Below, one piece after another: positions 9,082 through 18,469 of a stretch of DNA of 64,000 nucleotides. A program made the translations under genes and the position numbers. Origin of the DNA: Leeuwenhoekiella polynyae. GTDB lineage: Bacteria; Bacteroidota; Bacteroidia; Flavobacteriales; Flavobacteriaceae. A model generated the notes under the pieces. It did not search any database and was not told where the DNA came from. It saw nothing but the letters and a program-made list of their open reading frames with translations. The stretch is taken from the NCBI RefSeq assembly GCF_042683665.1, contig NZ_JBHUOO010000048.1; one strand, written 5' to 3'. Each line of letters opens with the position of its first letter. Position 1 is the stretch's first letter.

Positions 9082-10190
9082 AATTTGCAGTAATCACCCA
9101 TATCAAGCATTTTAAGAAGAACGGCGATTATTATTCTTATGCGCCTTATGTGCGGGAGATGAATCTTTGGTTTCAGCACGTAGATGAAGTTCTGATGGTG
9201 GGTACTTTTAGTTCAGAAAAACCGGGTGCAATTGACTTGCCTTATAGCACGAAGAATCTTCAATTTAAATCGTTACCGGATTTTGATATCCTCAGTTTAA
9301 AATCTGTTTTCAAAACGCTGAGGCTGCTTCCTTCAGTTTTAAAAATTATTTATAAAACGATGCAAGAGGCTGATCACATCCATTTGCGTTGTCCCGGAAA
9401 CGTGGGCTTGCTGGGTGCATTGGTTCAGATTTTTTTTCCGCATAAACCCAAAACTGCAAAATTTGCCGGCAACTGGAAACCCCGAGCGAAACAGCCCAGA
9501 AGCTATCGCTTTCAAAAATGGATACTAAGCAATACCTTTTTGACCAAAAATATGCAGGTCCTCGTCTATGGCGACTGGCCTGAGCAGAGTAAGAATGTCA
9601 AGGCTTTTTTTACGGCCACATATAGTGAAAATGATAAGACGGAAATCCCCAGGCGCAAGTACGATTTACCCTTGCGTTTTCTTTTTGTAGGCAGCCTTTC
9701 ATCCGGTAAGCAACCCGTATATGCTTTAGAATTGCTAGCCGAATTAATTGAACGAGGCTTTCCTTCAGAATTGCACGTGTATGGGGAAGGCCCAGAGCGT
9801 GAACATTTAAATAAAAAGGCTAAGGAATTAAAGGTGGAGCACCAGTTATTTTTGCACGGGAATCAGCCTTCGGAAGCAGTAATGGAAGCCTACAAAAAGA
9901 GTCATTTTTTGATGCTTCCCTCAAAAAGTGAAGGCTGGCCAAAAGTGGTGGCTGAAGCCATGTGGTGGGGTGCGATTCCTATCGCTACTCCGGTTTCATG
10001 CGTGCCGTGGATGCTGGATTCCGGAAAACGCGGAGTGCTTTTACAAATGGACTTAGACAGCGATGTTAAAAAACTTCAGGAGCATTTGCTTGATAAAACG
10101 AAGCTTAAAACTATGGCTGCAGAAGCGTCAATTTGGTCCAGAAACTATAATTTAGAACGCTTTAATTCTGAAATAGAAAACCTTTTATAG
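9078..10190 (+). CDS. GT4-like glycosyltransferase
   Basis: A 370-residue GT-B protein. The N-terminal half (KFAVITHIKHFKKNGDYYSY, DHIHLRCPGNVGLLGALVQI) is divergent. The C-terminal donor domain is typical GT4: LRFLFVGSLSSGKQPVYALE, ELHVYGEGPEREHLNKKAKE, and an EX7E motif at EGWPKVVAE near residue 291. The start is GTG at 9078, overlapping the upstream stop; the following residues form the first beta-strand. One base separates it from the next gene. It is likely an operon glycosyltransferase with unknown donor. Confidence 0.85.
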   Translation: MKFAVITHIKHFKKNGDYYSYAPYVREMNLWFQHVDEVLMVGTFSSEKPGAIDLPYSTKNLQFKSLPDFDILSLKSVFKTLRLLPSVLKIIYKTMQEADHIHLRCPGNVGLLGALVQIFFPHKPKTAKFAGNWKPRAKQPRSYRFQKWILSNTFLTKNMQVLVYGDWPEQSKNVKAFFTATYSENDKTEIPRRKYDLPLRFLFVGSLSSGKQPVYALELLAELIERGFPSELHVYGEGPEREHLNKKAKELKVEHQLFLHGNQPSEAVMEAYKKSHFLMLPSKSEGWPKVVAEAMWWGAIPIATPVSCVPWMLDSGKRGVLLQMDLDSDVKKLQEHLLDKTKLKTMAAEASIWSRNYNLERFNSEIENLL

Positions 10191-10191
10191 C

Positions 10192-11262
10192 GTGCGCGTC
10201 TTGCAACTTATAGATAGTTTAGAAATTGGTGGCGCCGAACGTATGGCCGTGAATTATGCGAATGCCCTGCACAAACGCATAGCTGTTTCTGCCCTTTGTG
10301 TCACGCGAAAAGAAGGTGCTTTAAAAGCATTGATCGATCCGGAAATTCCTTATTTGTATTTGGAGCGAAAGCGTCGACTGGATCTTGCAGCGGTATGGCG
10401 ACTGAAGCGATTTATTAAAAAACATCAGATTGAAGTAATTCAGGCGCATGGAAGCAGCTATTTTATAGGTTTTTTGGTCAAGCTGGTAACGCCCAAAGTC
10501 AAACTTATTTGGCATAATCACTATGGGGCAAGTATTCAATCGAGAGGATTAAATTTTAAAGCTTTGAATCTGATTAAAAGAAGATTTGATGCTGTTTTTG
10601 CAGTCAATGAAAAACTCGCTCATTGGTCTAAAGAAAAATTGAAGGTTGAGAATGCCTTCTACATTAAAAATTTTATTGCGGAAGCTTTACCCAAGGATTC
10701 AGATTTTGAAGTTTTTGGAGCCAAAGGTAAACGCATTGTTTGTGTTGCCAATTTACGGCCACAAAAAAACCACCAGTTATTGCTAGATGCTTTTAAACTG
10801 GTTTTAGAACAGGACGCCGCTTTTACCTTACACCTTTTTGGGCAGGTACCAGATAGTCTTTATACCGATTCACTTTTTGAGCGTATAGAAGCCGAACCTT
10901 TCAGCAAAAATCTTTTTTATCACGGGACATATTTAAAAATGTCCGCCATTTTACCGCATTTTGATATAGGCGTTCTATCTTCAGATTCTGAAGGTTTACC
11001 GTTGGCCCTTTTGGAGTACGGTCAGGCAGGTCTTGATGCAGTAGCAACTGACGTGGGGCAGTGTAAAGTAGTATTAGGGCATTATGGCAAAATCATTCCT
11101 CCTGGAGATAAAGAGGCTCTTGCAGAAGCTATTTTGAAATCGAGTTCTGCAGATAGTGAATTCAGGGCTAATGCAGCAGGCTTTAGAGAAAAGGTTCTTT
11201 GTGAATTTGAGGAGTCTGAAATTATTGAGCACGTAATAACCTTGTATGCTGAAATTATTTAA
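10192..11262 (+). CDS. GT4 family glycosyltransferase
   Basis: A 356-residue GT-B enzyme. It begins RVLQLIDSLEIGGAERMAVN, the standard GT4 acceptor-domain start with the GGAE loop. IVCVANLRPQKNHQLLLDAF opens the donor domain, and EGLPLALLE near residue 267 is the EX7E site. The start codon is GTG, one base after the previous stop. The 3' end overlaps the O-antigen polymerase-like gene by 17 bases. The function is transfer of a sugar to the growing repeat unit; specificity is unknown. Confidence 0.9.
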   Translation: MRVLQLIDSLEIGGAERMAVNYANALHKRIAVSALCVTRKEGALKALIDPEIPYLYLERKRRLDLAAVWRLKRFIKKHQIEVIQAHGSSYFIGFLVKLVTPKVKLIWHNHYGASIQSRGLNFKALNLIKRRFDAVFAVNEKLAHWSKEKLKVENAFYIKNFIAEALPKDSDFEVFGAKGKRIVCVANLRPQKNHQLLLDAFKLVLEQDAAFTLHLFGQVPDSLYTDSLFERIEAEPFSKNLFYHGTYLKMSAILPHFDIGVLSSDSEGLPLALLEYGQAGLDAVATDVGQCKVVLGHYGKIIPPGDKEALAEAILKSSSADSEFRANAAGFREKVLCEFEESEIIEHVITLYAEII

Positions 11263-12616
11263 GAACCATAATAAAAGATACTTGCAATTTATCGTACTTC
11301 ATCTTGCGATCGGTTTTGTGATTTATTTGTTTCGATTTTTCGGCTTAATGTATTTTTTAGGTTCTATAGTTTTCTTTACGTTGTGGATTTTTCAAAGTGG
11401 CAATAAGCAAAATCAGGCCTTATATGCAGCGGCATACACGGCTGCAGGAGAAGTGTTTTTTAGGATGACGGGCGGAAGTTTGATTCCCTGGGAAGCTGGT
11501 AAGTATTCGGTTATTTGTTTTATTCTGTTGGGATTGTTTTTCAGCGGAACCTCCCGTAAATCTGCTCCGTATTGGTTGTATTTACTCTTGCTTATTCCGG
11601 GAGTGATTTACGCAGCTGAAACACTCAATTTTGATACTAATGTGCGTAAAGCAGTAATATTTAATTTAAGTGGTCCTTTTTGTTTAGGTATAGCTGCTTT
11701 ATATTGTTTTGATCGGCGTATAACGCGCCAGCAACTTCATAATATAGTTTGGTGTTTATTGATGCCTGTGATTGCAATGGGAGTTTATCTTTTCTTTTTT
11801 ACGCCAGACACCCGCGATGTGCTTAACGGTACACAATCTAATTTTGCACTATCTGGAGGTTATGGACCCAATCAAGTGGCTACTGCCCTTGGAATCGGAA
11901 TGTTCGCCTTGGTTATACAGATTTTTGTCAATGGGAAGAATAAGCTGATATTTTTTATAAATATAGGGCTACTGATGTTTTTAACCTATCGGGGAATTGT
12001 AACCTTTTCCAGAGGAGGAATTTTTACCGCTGGTTTAATCACTATAGCCTTTATCGTGATGTACTTTCAGGGAGTTTCCTCTAGAAAACGAAACTCTATT
12101 TCATTTTATATGGTGATTTTAGGAAGTGCAATAGCCATAACATGGTTGATTACATCAGTAAGAACAATGGGACTTATTGATTTGAGGTATGCCAATAAAG
12201 ATGCAGCAGGTCGTATTAAAGAAGACCTTTCAACCGGAAGACAAGAACTTATTACTTCTGAACTTACCTTTTTTGTAAATAACCCCATAATGGGGATTGG
12301 AGTGGGTAAAACCAAAGAATACCGAGAAGAAAAATTAGATATCCTAGCTGCCTCACACAATGAAATAAGCAGACTACTTTCTGAACATGGGGTTTTTGGA
12401 TTGATCGCTTTATTGATATTATTTTGTACACCTTTGTTTTATAGAATTGGAAACCGAAGAAACTACCTGTTTTATTCTTTTTTTGGCTTTTGGTTTCTGA
12501 CGATTAACCACTCGTCTATGCGTGTGGCGGCACCGGCATTTCTGTATGCTTTAGCTTTATTGAATATAGTTGATGAAAAAAAAGATACTCTACCTCGGAA
12601 ACAAATTAGCCAGTAA
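11246..12616 (+). CDS. O-antigen polymerase/ligase-like membrane protein (Wzy/WaaL family)
   Basis: A 456-residue multi-pass membrane protein with roughly 10-12 hydrophobic segments spread over its length. It carries the Wzy_C/O-antigen ligase signature: TFSRGGIFTAGLI near residue 255 and a periplasmic loop around residues 300-370 (NNPIMGIGVGKT, SHNEISRLLSEHGVFGLIAL). This fold polymerises lipid-linked repeat units or ligates glycans to an acceptor in the periplasm. In a cluster full of glycosyltransferases plus a WcaJ-type initiator, a polymerase role is the more likely. No Wzx flippase is seen here, so it may lie upstream. It overlaps the genes on both sides. Confidence 0.78.
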   Translation: MLKLFKNHNKRYLQFIVLHLAIGFVIYLFRFFGLMYFLGSIVFFTLWIFQSGNKQNQALYAAAYTAAGEVFFRMTGGSLIPWEAGKYSVICFILLGLFFSGTSRKSAPYWLYLLLLIPGVIYAAETLNFDTNVRKAVIFNLSGPFCLGIAALYCFDRRITRQQLHNIVWCLLMPVIAMGVYLFFFTPDTRDVLNGTQSNFALSGGYGPNQVATALGIGMFALVIQIFVNGKNKLIFFINIGLLMFLTYRGIVTFSRGGIFTAGLITIAFIVMYFQGVSSRKRNSISFYMVILGSAIAITWLITSVRTMGLIDLRYANKDAAGRIKEDLSTGRQELITSELTFFVNNPIMGIGVGKTKEYREEKLDILAASHNEISRLLSEHGVFGLIALLILFCTPLFYRIGNRRNYLFYSFFGFWFLTINHSSMRVAAPAFLYALALLNIVDEKKDTLPRKQISQ

Positions 12617-13586
12617 GGGATTTACTCCAACGGGTATTGATACACTAGGACCTAAATTAGAAGCTTTAGGATTTGTTGTTTTTTACGCGAGTTCTAAACG
12701 GTCGAAGTCAATTCGTTTACTAGATATGGTTCAGCTTATTCTTCGATATAGAAAGCAAACAGATTATGTGCTTATAGATACGTATAGCACTCAGAATTTT
12801 TGGTTTGCTTATGCTGCAGCTCATATATGTAAAACGTTTCGGTTAAACTATATCCCCATATTACATGGTGGTAACTTACCAAAACGCTTAAAGAGAAGTC
12901 AAAAAGCTTCAGATTTTTTATTTAAAAATGCCTATAGGTTAGTTGCTCCTTCAGCATATTTAGCCCATCACTTTGTGAATAAAGGTTTCGCAGGTATTGA
13001 GGTAATTCCTAATATGTTAGATCTTAATAATTATAGATTTAAATTTCGAAAAGATATTCAACCTAAATTATTATGGGTACGTTCTTTCGCTGCAATTTAC
13101 AATCCAATGTTAGCTCTTGAAGTTTTAGAAAAATTACGTGATAACTATCCAGACGCTCAATTGTGTATGGTAGGTCCTGATAAAGATGGTAGTTTAGAAG
13201 CTTGTAAAATGTATGCGCATAAAAAAGGTTTACCTGTGACTTTTACAGGGAAACAGGAAAAAACAGAATGGCTAGATCTTGCTGCAGATTATGCTATTTT
13301 TATAAATACTACCCATATTGATAATACACCAGTAAGCGTTTTAGAAGCTATGGCTTTAGGTCTGCCTGTAGTTAGTACAAGAGTAGGAGGAGTCCCCTAT
13401 ATAATCAAGAATGAGGAAACCGGTTTATTGGTCGCTGATGGGGATTGTGACGAATTTGTAAAAGCAATAATATCTTTAGTTGATAACAAAGAAAAAGCTC
13501 AGAATATAGTGCAAAACGCTCAAGAGTATACTAAACGCTATGACTGGAATACTGTTAAGGAGCAATGGTCTAACATTTTGACTTAA
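12573..13586 (+). CDS. GT4 family glycosyltransferase
   Basis: A 337-residue GT-B enzyme, A/T-rich, overlapping the polymerase gene by 44 bases. I chose the ATG at 12573; an in-frame TTG sits directly before it. The N-terminus MKKKILYLGNKLASKGFTPT, the boundary IEVIPNMLDLNNY, and the donor domain (LLWVRSFAAIYNPMLALEVL, LCMVGPDKDG, VSVLEAMALGLPVVSTRVGG) are typical. The first acid of the EX7E pair is Asp (DNTPVSVLE), a tolerated variant. The family is firm; the sugar is unknown. Confidence 0.88.
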   Translation: MKKKILYLGNKLASKGFTPTGIDTLGPKLEALGFVVFYASSKRSKSIRLLDMVQLILRYRKQTDYVLIDTYSTQNFWFAYAAAHICKTFRLNYIPILHGGNLPKRLKRSQKASDFLFKNAYRLVAPSAYLAHHFVNKGFAGIEVIPNMLDLNNYRFKFRKDIQPKLLWVRSFAAIYNPMLALEVLEKLRDNYPDAQLCMVGPDKDGSLEACKMYAHKKGLPVTFTGKQEKTEWLDLAADYAIFINTTHIDNTPVSVLEAMALGLPVVSTRVGGVPYIIKNEETGLLVADGDCDEFVKAIISLVDNKEKAQNIVQNAQEYTKRYDWNTVKEQWSNILT

Positions 13587-13593
13587 AATACGT

Positions 13594-13601
13594 TATATTT
13601 G
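13594..13601 (+). promoter_or_regulatory. -7 promoter element TATATTTG before the initiating transferase
   Basis: TATATTTG matches the Bacteroidota -7 consensus TAnnTTTG and ends 19 bases before the ATG of the WcaJ-type gene. A TTTG at 13577-13580 is present, but the 13-base spacer is shorter than usual, so the -33 match is weak. It suggests the initiating transferase can be transcribed separately from the upstream operon. Confidence 0.5.
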
Positions 13602-13620
13602 AATGCCCAAACAGCCCTAA

Positions 13621-15009
13621 ATGTCTTGGATACCGAACATTCACTTCGAAATCTCAGAGCGCAAAATACTACTGCGTATATTTGACCTTGTATTCATCTT
13701 TTTGATGATTGCATTGGTCTATAATGGTTTTGATTTTGAGTATTTGAAATTTAAACCCAATAGCTGGAAATGGGTATTTATTCTCATACTGTATTACACA
13801 CTTTTTGCCGCAATCTTTGAGATGTATGACCTGCAGAAAGCAGCTTCATTTCAGACGACACTTAAAAATGTCTTATTAACGGTTTCTATGACCGTTTTGT
13901 TTTTTGTGCTAACTCCGTTTTTTACTCCAGTGTTACCGCAGAACCGCTTACAAATCTTATTTTTCTTTGGTTCTTTAGTTGTAGGGTTGTTGCTGTGGCG
14001 CTATACGTACATCAATCTTATTTCTGCACCGCGATTCAATAAACGAATACTGGTTGTAGGAAATAGCTTTGATATCAATTTAATTGCAGAAAACCTTCAT
14101 GTTGCAGATCCTAATTATCGAGTGATAGGTTTTGTAAATACAGATAATATAAAGCCAGATTCTTTTGATCGAAGATTAAGAGCTATTGAAGTTGATAATT
14201 TACTGAAAGCTATAAAGCGTTATTCTGTTTCAGAAATCGTTGTTGCGAGCCCATCACAAGGTGTAGGAGTTGATTTGTATAATAAATTGATCACACTTTT
14301 AGAGCAAGGATTCCCTATTAGAGAATATACTCAGGTTTATGAAGAAATTACGCAACGGGTCCCCGTACAGCATGTAGAACGTGATTTTTATAAATATTTT
14401 CCATTTAGCCGCAGTAATAAGAATCGGTTTTACTTATTTGTCAGTAGTTTTTTTAATGTGATTTTTGCGGCATTCGTGTTGTTTTTGACACTTATTGTAC
14501 TCCCTTTGATCCTTTTAGGAAATCTTATAGCAAATAGAGGGCCTCTGTTTTATACGCAGGTACGTGTCGGTCAAAATGGAAAGCATTTTAAGATTATAAA
14601 GTTTAGAACGATGGTGATTGATGCAGAATCTGGTGGAGCTCAATGGGCTCAGAAAAAGGATACGCGCATAACCCCTTTTGGTAAGTTTCTTCGAAACACA
14701 CGTGTTGATGAAATTCCACAATGTATTAATGTTTTAAAAGGGGAAATGAGCCTTATAGGTCCTCGTCCAGAGCGTCCTGTTTTTGTAAAGGAGCTCTCAG
14801 AAAAGATCCCATTTTATGAAATACGACACGTTGTGAAGCCTGGTTTAACAGGTTGGGCTCAGGTGCGCGGACGCTATGCCGAATCTGTAGATGATACCTT
14901 AGAAAAATTACAATACGATTTGTTCTACATCAAGCACCGTAATGTGTTTCTCGATCTCAATATTTTACTAAAAACAATAAGTACGATAATTTACTATCGC
15001 GGTCAGTAG
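13621..15009 (+). CDS. WcaJ-type polyprenyl-phosphate sugar-1-phosphate transferase
   Basis: A 462-residue inner-membrane enzyme that starts polysaccharide synthesis by moving a hexose-1-phosphate from a UDP-sugar to undecaprenyl phosphate. Residues 1-130 contain about four membrane segments. Residues about 140-240 are the CoA-binding-like nucleotide domain (KRILVVGNSFDINLIAENLH). A further membrane segment near 280-305 precedes the catalytic domain, which has YTQVRVGQNGKHFKIIKFRT, DEIPQCINVLKGEMSLIGPR and GLTGWAQVRGRYAES. Length and domain order match the WcaJ/WbaP family. It is last in the polysaccharide locus. Glucose-1-P or galactose-1-P cannot be distinguished here. Confidence 0.92.
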   Translation: MSWIPNIHFEISERKILLRIFDLVFIFLMIALVYNGFDFEYLKFKPNSWKWVFILILYYTLFAAIFEMYDLQKAASFQTTLKNVLLTVSMTVLFFVLTPFFTPVLPQNRLQILFFFGSLVVGLLLWRYTYINLISAPRFNKRILVVGNSFDINLIAENLHVADPNYRVIGFVNTDNIKPDSFDRRLRAIEVDNLLKAIKRYSVSEIVVASPSQGVGVDLYNKLITLLEQGFPIREYTQVYEEITQRVPVQHVERDFYKYFPFSRSNKNRFYLFVSSFFNVIFAAFVLFLTLIVLPLILLGNLIANRGPLFYTQVRVGQNGKHFKIIKFRTMVIDAESGGAQWAQKKDTRITPFGKFLRNTRVDEIPQCINVLKGEMSLIGPRPERPVFVKELSEKIPFYEIRHVVKPGLTGWAQVRGRYAESVDDTLEKLQYDLFYIKHRNVFLDLNILLKTISTIIYYRGQ

Positions 15010-15024
15010 TTTTCAGGTAAGTTT

Positions 15025-16629
15025 CTAAGGCTTTTTTCTTCGGAAAAATAAAAAAATTAAAAGGCCAATTGCTGGAACAAAGGCTAGTTTAGCAAGATAA
15101 TCGCCGTGCTTGCTGTAAAAGGTAAGCTTCTTATTTTTATTTACATTGCCTTTTAAGGTTCCTCGTAAGCCATAGCCCAATTCTTTCTCAATTTCTCCTT
15201 TCTGATTGATTATTGCCGAAATACCCGTGTTTGCGCTACGCGCGATACTTCTTCGGTTTTCTATAGCCCGCAGTCTGGCGTAGTTGAGGTGTTGTTTGTG
15301 ACCTTGAGTGTCTCCCCACCACGCATCATTAGTTATGATGGCTAAAAATTCTGCCCCAGCTTTAACATAATCAGTCACAAAATCTCCGTAAACCGACTCG
15401 TAACAAATAATAGGAGCAACTTTAGTTTCATCAGTCCCTGTAAATGCGACTCTGTTTTTTTGAGTCGTTTTCATCGAAACCGTACCGCCCAGATCAATCA
15501 TTACATCACCCAATAGCGGTTTTAAAATACTTTGATACGGGAAGTTTTCAACTCCAACGACCAATTTACTTTTGTGGTAAATCTGTGAGGTGTCTGATTG
15601 ATTTAGTAAAAAAGCAGAGTTGAAAAAGTCTGCCCAAATCGGATTCCCAATCCGGTCTTTACCAACGTAGTTTGTTGTAGATATAATATCTTCCTCGTTG
15701 GTATACAACCTGTAAAATTGAATTCCCGCCAGATAGTTTAAGTCAGGATAAGTATTTAAAAAATCTTTTGCTTTTTCCTTTTCGGCACTGTATTCAAAAT
15801 TGCGAATATCTACACCGGCACCTTCAGCCAATACGGTTTCGGGAGCGATTAAAAAATCTGTTGAATCGGTCAGACTCTTAGAAGCTTCTTCAAAAAGTAA
15901 ATCTGCAATACGCTCATTTGTAGTATTGTATTTTTCAGTATAGGGGTCGATATTCGGCTGAAGCAAAACAACTTCAACAGGATCTTGAGTTTCTGTATAG
16001 TTGTGATAAATAAGTTGACTAGCACCAATAGGAATAAGAATTACTCCGGCAGCAAATGCTAATTTTATAAACAGCGTTCTTTGATTTTTTGTTTCGGCGA
16101 AAGCCAAAACTCCTTTAAAAATTAAAGCATTAACAACCCAAACCCAAAGTGTTCCGCCAAAAGTCCCCGTGAATTCATACCATTGAATCCAGCCGGTGTA
16201 CGTAGCAAAACCATTACCCAGATTGAGCCAGGGCCAGGAAAATTCCCAGTTGAGATGCATAAACTCAAAAAGCATCCATAGTGAAATGAGAAAAACCAGA
16301 CTTAAGTTTACAGAAAGACGTTTGCTAGCTCGTCTATAGAACATCCATACAAATGTCATTAAAAGGGAATTCGCCAAAACAGCAAACCACATCCCAAATC
16401 CTGTGGAATTATACAGCCACCAAGTGGTTATGATATTGAATATAAAAAAGGCTAAATAGGCAAGGCCGAAAAGTTTAAGTCCCGATTTTTTAACCGGTTT
16501 TAAAATGGATTTATGTGTTACCCAAAGCAATGGAACGAAGCAGCAAAAGAGTAATAATGGAAAACCATAAGTAGGCCAGGCTAGCGCCAGTAAAAGTCCG
16601 GTAGTGAGTGCTAAAATCAGATTTTTCAT
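15025..16629 (-). CDS. lnt: Apolipoprotein N-acyltransferase
   Basis: This inner-membrane enzyme adds the third acyl chain to lipoproteins, using phospholipid as donor. I start it at the ATG at 16629 (534 residues, near the usual 510-540), because MKNLILALTTGLLLALAWPT gives the expected first membrane segment; a longer reading back to 16722 adds 31 residues of poor character. About six hydrophobic segments in the N-terminal half are followed by the nitrilase-like domain from about residue 215. The catalytic triad is visible: Glu in APETVLAEG, Lys in HKSKLVVGVE, Cys in ICYESVYGDF. It converges with the WcaJ-type gene, only 15 bases apart, with no obvious terminator between them. Many lipoproteins in this window would be its substrates. 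Confidence 0.93.
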   Translation of the reverse strand: MKNLILALTTGLLLALAWPTYGFPLLLFCCFVPLLWVTHKSILKPVKKSGLKLFGLAYLAFFIFNIITTWWLYNSTGFGMWFAVLANSLLMTFVWMFYRRASKRLSVNLSLVFLISLWMLFEFMHLNWEFSWPWLNLGNGFATYTGWIQWYEFTGTFGGTLWVWVVNALIFKGVLAFAETKNQRTLFIKLAFAAGVILIPIGASQLIYHNYTETQDPVEVVLLQPNIDPYTEKYNTTNERIADLLFEEASKSLTDSTDFLIAPETVLAEGAGVDIRNFEYSAEKEKAKDFLNTYPDLNYLAGIQFYRLYTNEEDIISTTNYVGKDRIGNPIWADFFNSAFLLNQSDTSQIYHKSKLVVGVENFPYQSILKPLLGDVMIDLGGTVSMKTTQKNRVAFTGTDETKVAPIICYESVYGDFVTDYVKAGAEFLAIITNDAWWGDTQGHKQHLNYARLRAIENRRSIARSANTGISAIINQKGEIEKELGYGLRGTLKGNVNKNKKLTFYSKHGDYLAKLAFVPAIGLLIFLFFRRKKP

Positions 16630-16738
16630 AAATACATAACCTAATAAAGACTGCAAGTTACTATAAGCATATTTAAGTCTAAAGTACAATAACGCATTAT
16701 AGATTAAAGCATTGTTAAACATCTATCAAATAGGCTAT

Positions 16739-16754
16739 CACTAAGCGCTTAGTG
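16739..16754. promoter_or_regulatory. Perfect 16-bp palindrome CACTAAGCGCTTAGTG, possible operator
   Basis: The sequence CACTAAGCGCTTAGTG is its own reverse complement and lies between the divergent lnt and TIGR01777 genes, 24 bases before the epimerase ATG at 16779. The left half TATCACTAA also occurs in the palindrome at 20364-20390. Position and symmetry suggest a binding site for a dimeric regulator. No regulator gene is adjacent, so the protein is unknown. Confidence 0.45.
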
Positions 16755-16778
16755 GCTAACTTAGTGCAAAAACAAGCG

Positions 16779-17681
16779 ATGCGAATTTTAATTACAGGTG
16801 CCACAGGTCTAGTGGGACAAGAATTGTGTAAACAACTATTAGACTCCGGGATTGCAGTAAATTATTTAACTACAAGTCCAGAGAAAGTAGAGACTAAAAC
16901 AAACTATCATGGTTTTGTGTGGAATGCCAAAACCGGAGAGATTGATACAGCTTGCTTAGAGGGTGTCACCAGCGTTATTCACTTGGCAGGTGCGAGCATT
17001 GCAGAACGCTGGACAGATAGCTACAAGAAAACCATTTTAGATAGTCGTACAAATACTGCAGCTCTTCTTTTTAAAACGTTACAGAATACGCCTAACGAAG
17101 TAAAACAGTTTGTTTCTGCTAGTGCTATAGGTGCATATCCTTCTTCAAAAACCACTATTTATACCGAAGCTTTTATGACCTATAATAAAGGATTTTTAGG
17201 AACTGTTGTTGAAGCTTGGGAAAAAGCAGCAGATCAGTTTCAAGAACTGGGGCTAAAAGTTGCAAAAGTGCGTGTGGGTGTTGTTTTGGCAAAAGAGGGT
17301 GGTGCATTAGAAAAATTAGCACAGCCAATAAAAACATATGTAGGCGCTCCGTTGGGAGATGGTAAGCAATGGCAATCGTGGGTTCATTTAGAAGATTTAG
17401 CAGGAATATTTAAAACGGTTATTGAAGAGAATCTCGACGGGATTTATAACGCAGTAGCTCCAAATCCGGTAACCAATAAGACGTTGACTAAAGAGGTTGC
17501 TGCGTTGTTAGATAAGCCTTTGATCTTACCCAATGTTCCAGAGTTTGCTTTAAAGCTTTTGCTAGGTGAGATGGCTGCTGTAGTTTTGGAAAGTCAGAAA
17601 GTGAGTTCAGAAAAGACCGAAACGATTTATAGTTTTAAATACAAGCACTTACACAATGCTTTAAAAGATCTTTTAGGCTAG
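16779..17681 (+). CDS. TIGR01777 family NAD-dependent epimerase-like protein (YfcH type)
   Basis: A 300-residue extended-SDR protein. The N-terminus RILITGATGLVGQELCKQLL has the GxxGxxG NAD(P)-binding loop. The family features FVWNAKTGEID, VIHLAGASIAERWTDSYKKT and WQSWVHLEDLAGIF are present, with the C-terminal NAVAPNPVTNKTLTKEVA region. The start is the ATG at 16779; a GTG at 16752 is in frame but lies inside a perfect palindrome. The biochemical role of the family is unknown; homologues include E. coli YfcH and human SDR39U1. In Bacteroidota, family members often sit near light- or stress-related genes, but no such neighbour is seen here. Confidence 0.85.
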   Translation: MRILITGATGLVGQELCKQLLDSGIAVNYLTTSPEKVETKTNYHGFVWNAKTGEIDTACLEGVTSVIHLAGASIAERWTDSYKKTILDSRTNTAALLFKTLQNTPNEVKQFVSASAIGAYPSSKTTIYTEAFMTYNKGFLGTVVEAWEKAADQFQELGLKVAKVRVGVVLAKEGGALEKLAQPIKTYVGAPLGDGKQWQSWVHLEDLAGIFKTVIEENLDGIYNAVAPNPVTNKTLTKEVAALLDKPLILPNVPEFALKLLLGEMAAVVLESQKVSSEKTETIYSFKYKHLHNALKDLLG

Positions 17682-17718
17682 TAGAGTCATTAAAACCGTA
17701 AAAGTTTATGCATAAAAA

Positions 17719-17741
17719 AAAACCGGCCTTGAGCCGGTTTT
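17719..17741. terminator. Intrinsic terminator between convergent genes
   Basis: A 9-bp perfect stem (AAAACCGGC / GCCGGTTTT) with a 5-base loop is flanked by A-rich and T-rich ends, so it can end transcription from both the epimerase gene and the yceI-like gene. Confidence 0.85.
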
Positions 17742-17765
17742 ATAATTCAATACTATTGAATGAGA

Positions 17766-18437
17766 TTACATTTGTTGGTTAGCAACAATTGTAAATTCTA
17801 ATTCAATCTCATCGTTGATGAATTTATCACCTAAGTTGTCAAATACAGATTTAGAACCGTAGTTTACATTCCAGTTAGTACGGTCTATTGTAAATGGCTC
17901 AGATTTTAAAGTTAACGTGTTACCAGCAACTTCATAAGTTACAGGAAACTCGATGTTTTTCTTAGTTTCCTTAAGTGTAAGGTTACCAGCCATTATTTTC
18001 TTACCATCTTTTTCTGTTACTCCAGTAATTTCAAAAGCAGCAGTAGGATATTTATTTACGTTAAAAAAGTCACCTTCTTTACCTTCAACTGTTCCTTTAA
18101 GGTGATCTTCAAGACTTGCTTTTTGATCTCCTTCAAGATCTGTAACAGCTATAGAAGTCATATCGATTAGGAAACTACCACTAAGCATGCCATCTTCAAG
18201 ACGAACAACTCCAGATTCAAGACCTAAAGTACCTGTATGAGTACCGGTTGGTTTTGCACCCTCCCAGCTAATTTCTGATTCTTCTTTATCAAGCATAAAT
18301 TTTGAAGCTTCAGCAGTTACTTCAGCAGCAGCTTCAGCATCTGCAGCTTCCGTTTCATTCTTAGCTTCATTTTTACAAGATACTGCAGCTGTAAGTAGCG
18401 CAGCCATAGTAAATAACGTTAAAAATTTAATTTTCAT
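17766..18437 (-). CDS. YceI-domain lipoprotein
   Basis: A 223-residue lipoprotein with a lipocalin-like YceI domain, a fold known to bind polyisoprenoids or similar amphiphiles. Start at 18437: MKIKFLTLFTMAALL is a signal peptide with lipobox ending at Cys21 (AAVSC). An Ala/Glu-rich linker (residues 22-50) is followed by the YceI barrel: KSEISWEGAKPTGTH-like start, LSGSFLIDMTSIAVTDLEGD, FFNVNKYPTAAFEITGV and NLTLKETKKNIEFPVTYEV. A -7-like TATTTTTG lies on the minus strand at 18470-18477. The gene is divergent from grpE. The likely location is the periplasmic face of a membrane; its ligand is unknown. Confidence 0.88.
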   Translation of the reverse strand: MKIKFLTLFTMAALLTAAVSCKNEAKNETEAADAEAAAEVTAEASKFMLDKEESEISWEGAKPTGTHTGTLGLESGVVRLEDGMLSGSFLIDMTSIAVTDLEGDQKASLEDHLKGTVEGKEGDFFNVNKYPTAAFEITGVTEKDGKKIMAGNLTLKETKKNIEFPVTYEVAGNTLTLKSEPFTIDRTNWNVNYGSKSVFDNLGDKFINDEIELEFTIVANQQM

Positions 18438-18469
18438 TTTAAATACTTTTTTAGTGTTAATTGAGAGTC

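Noticed and set aside
16630..16722. N-terminal extension of Lnt to the ATG at 16722
   Set aside because: The extra 31 residues are not like any Lnt N-terminus, while the ATG at 16629 gives the normal first membrane helix and length.
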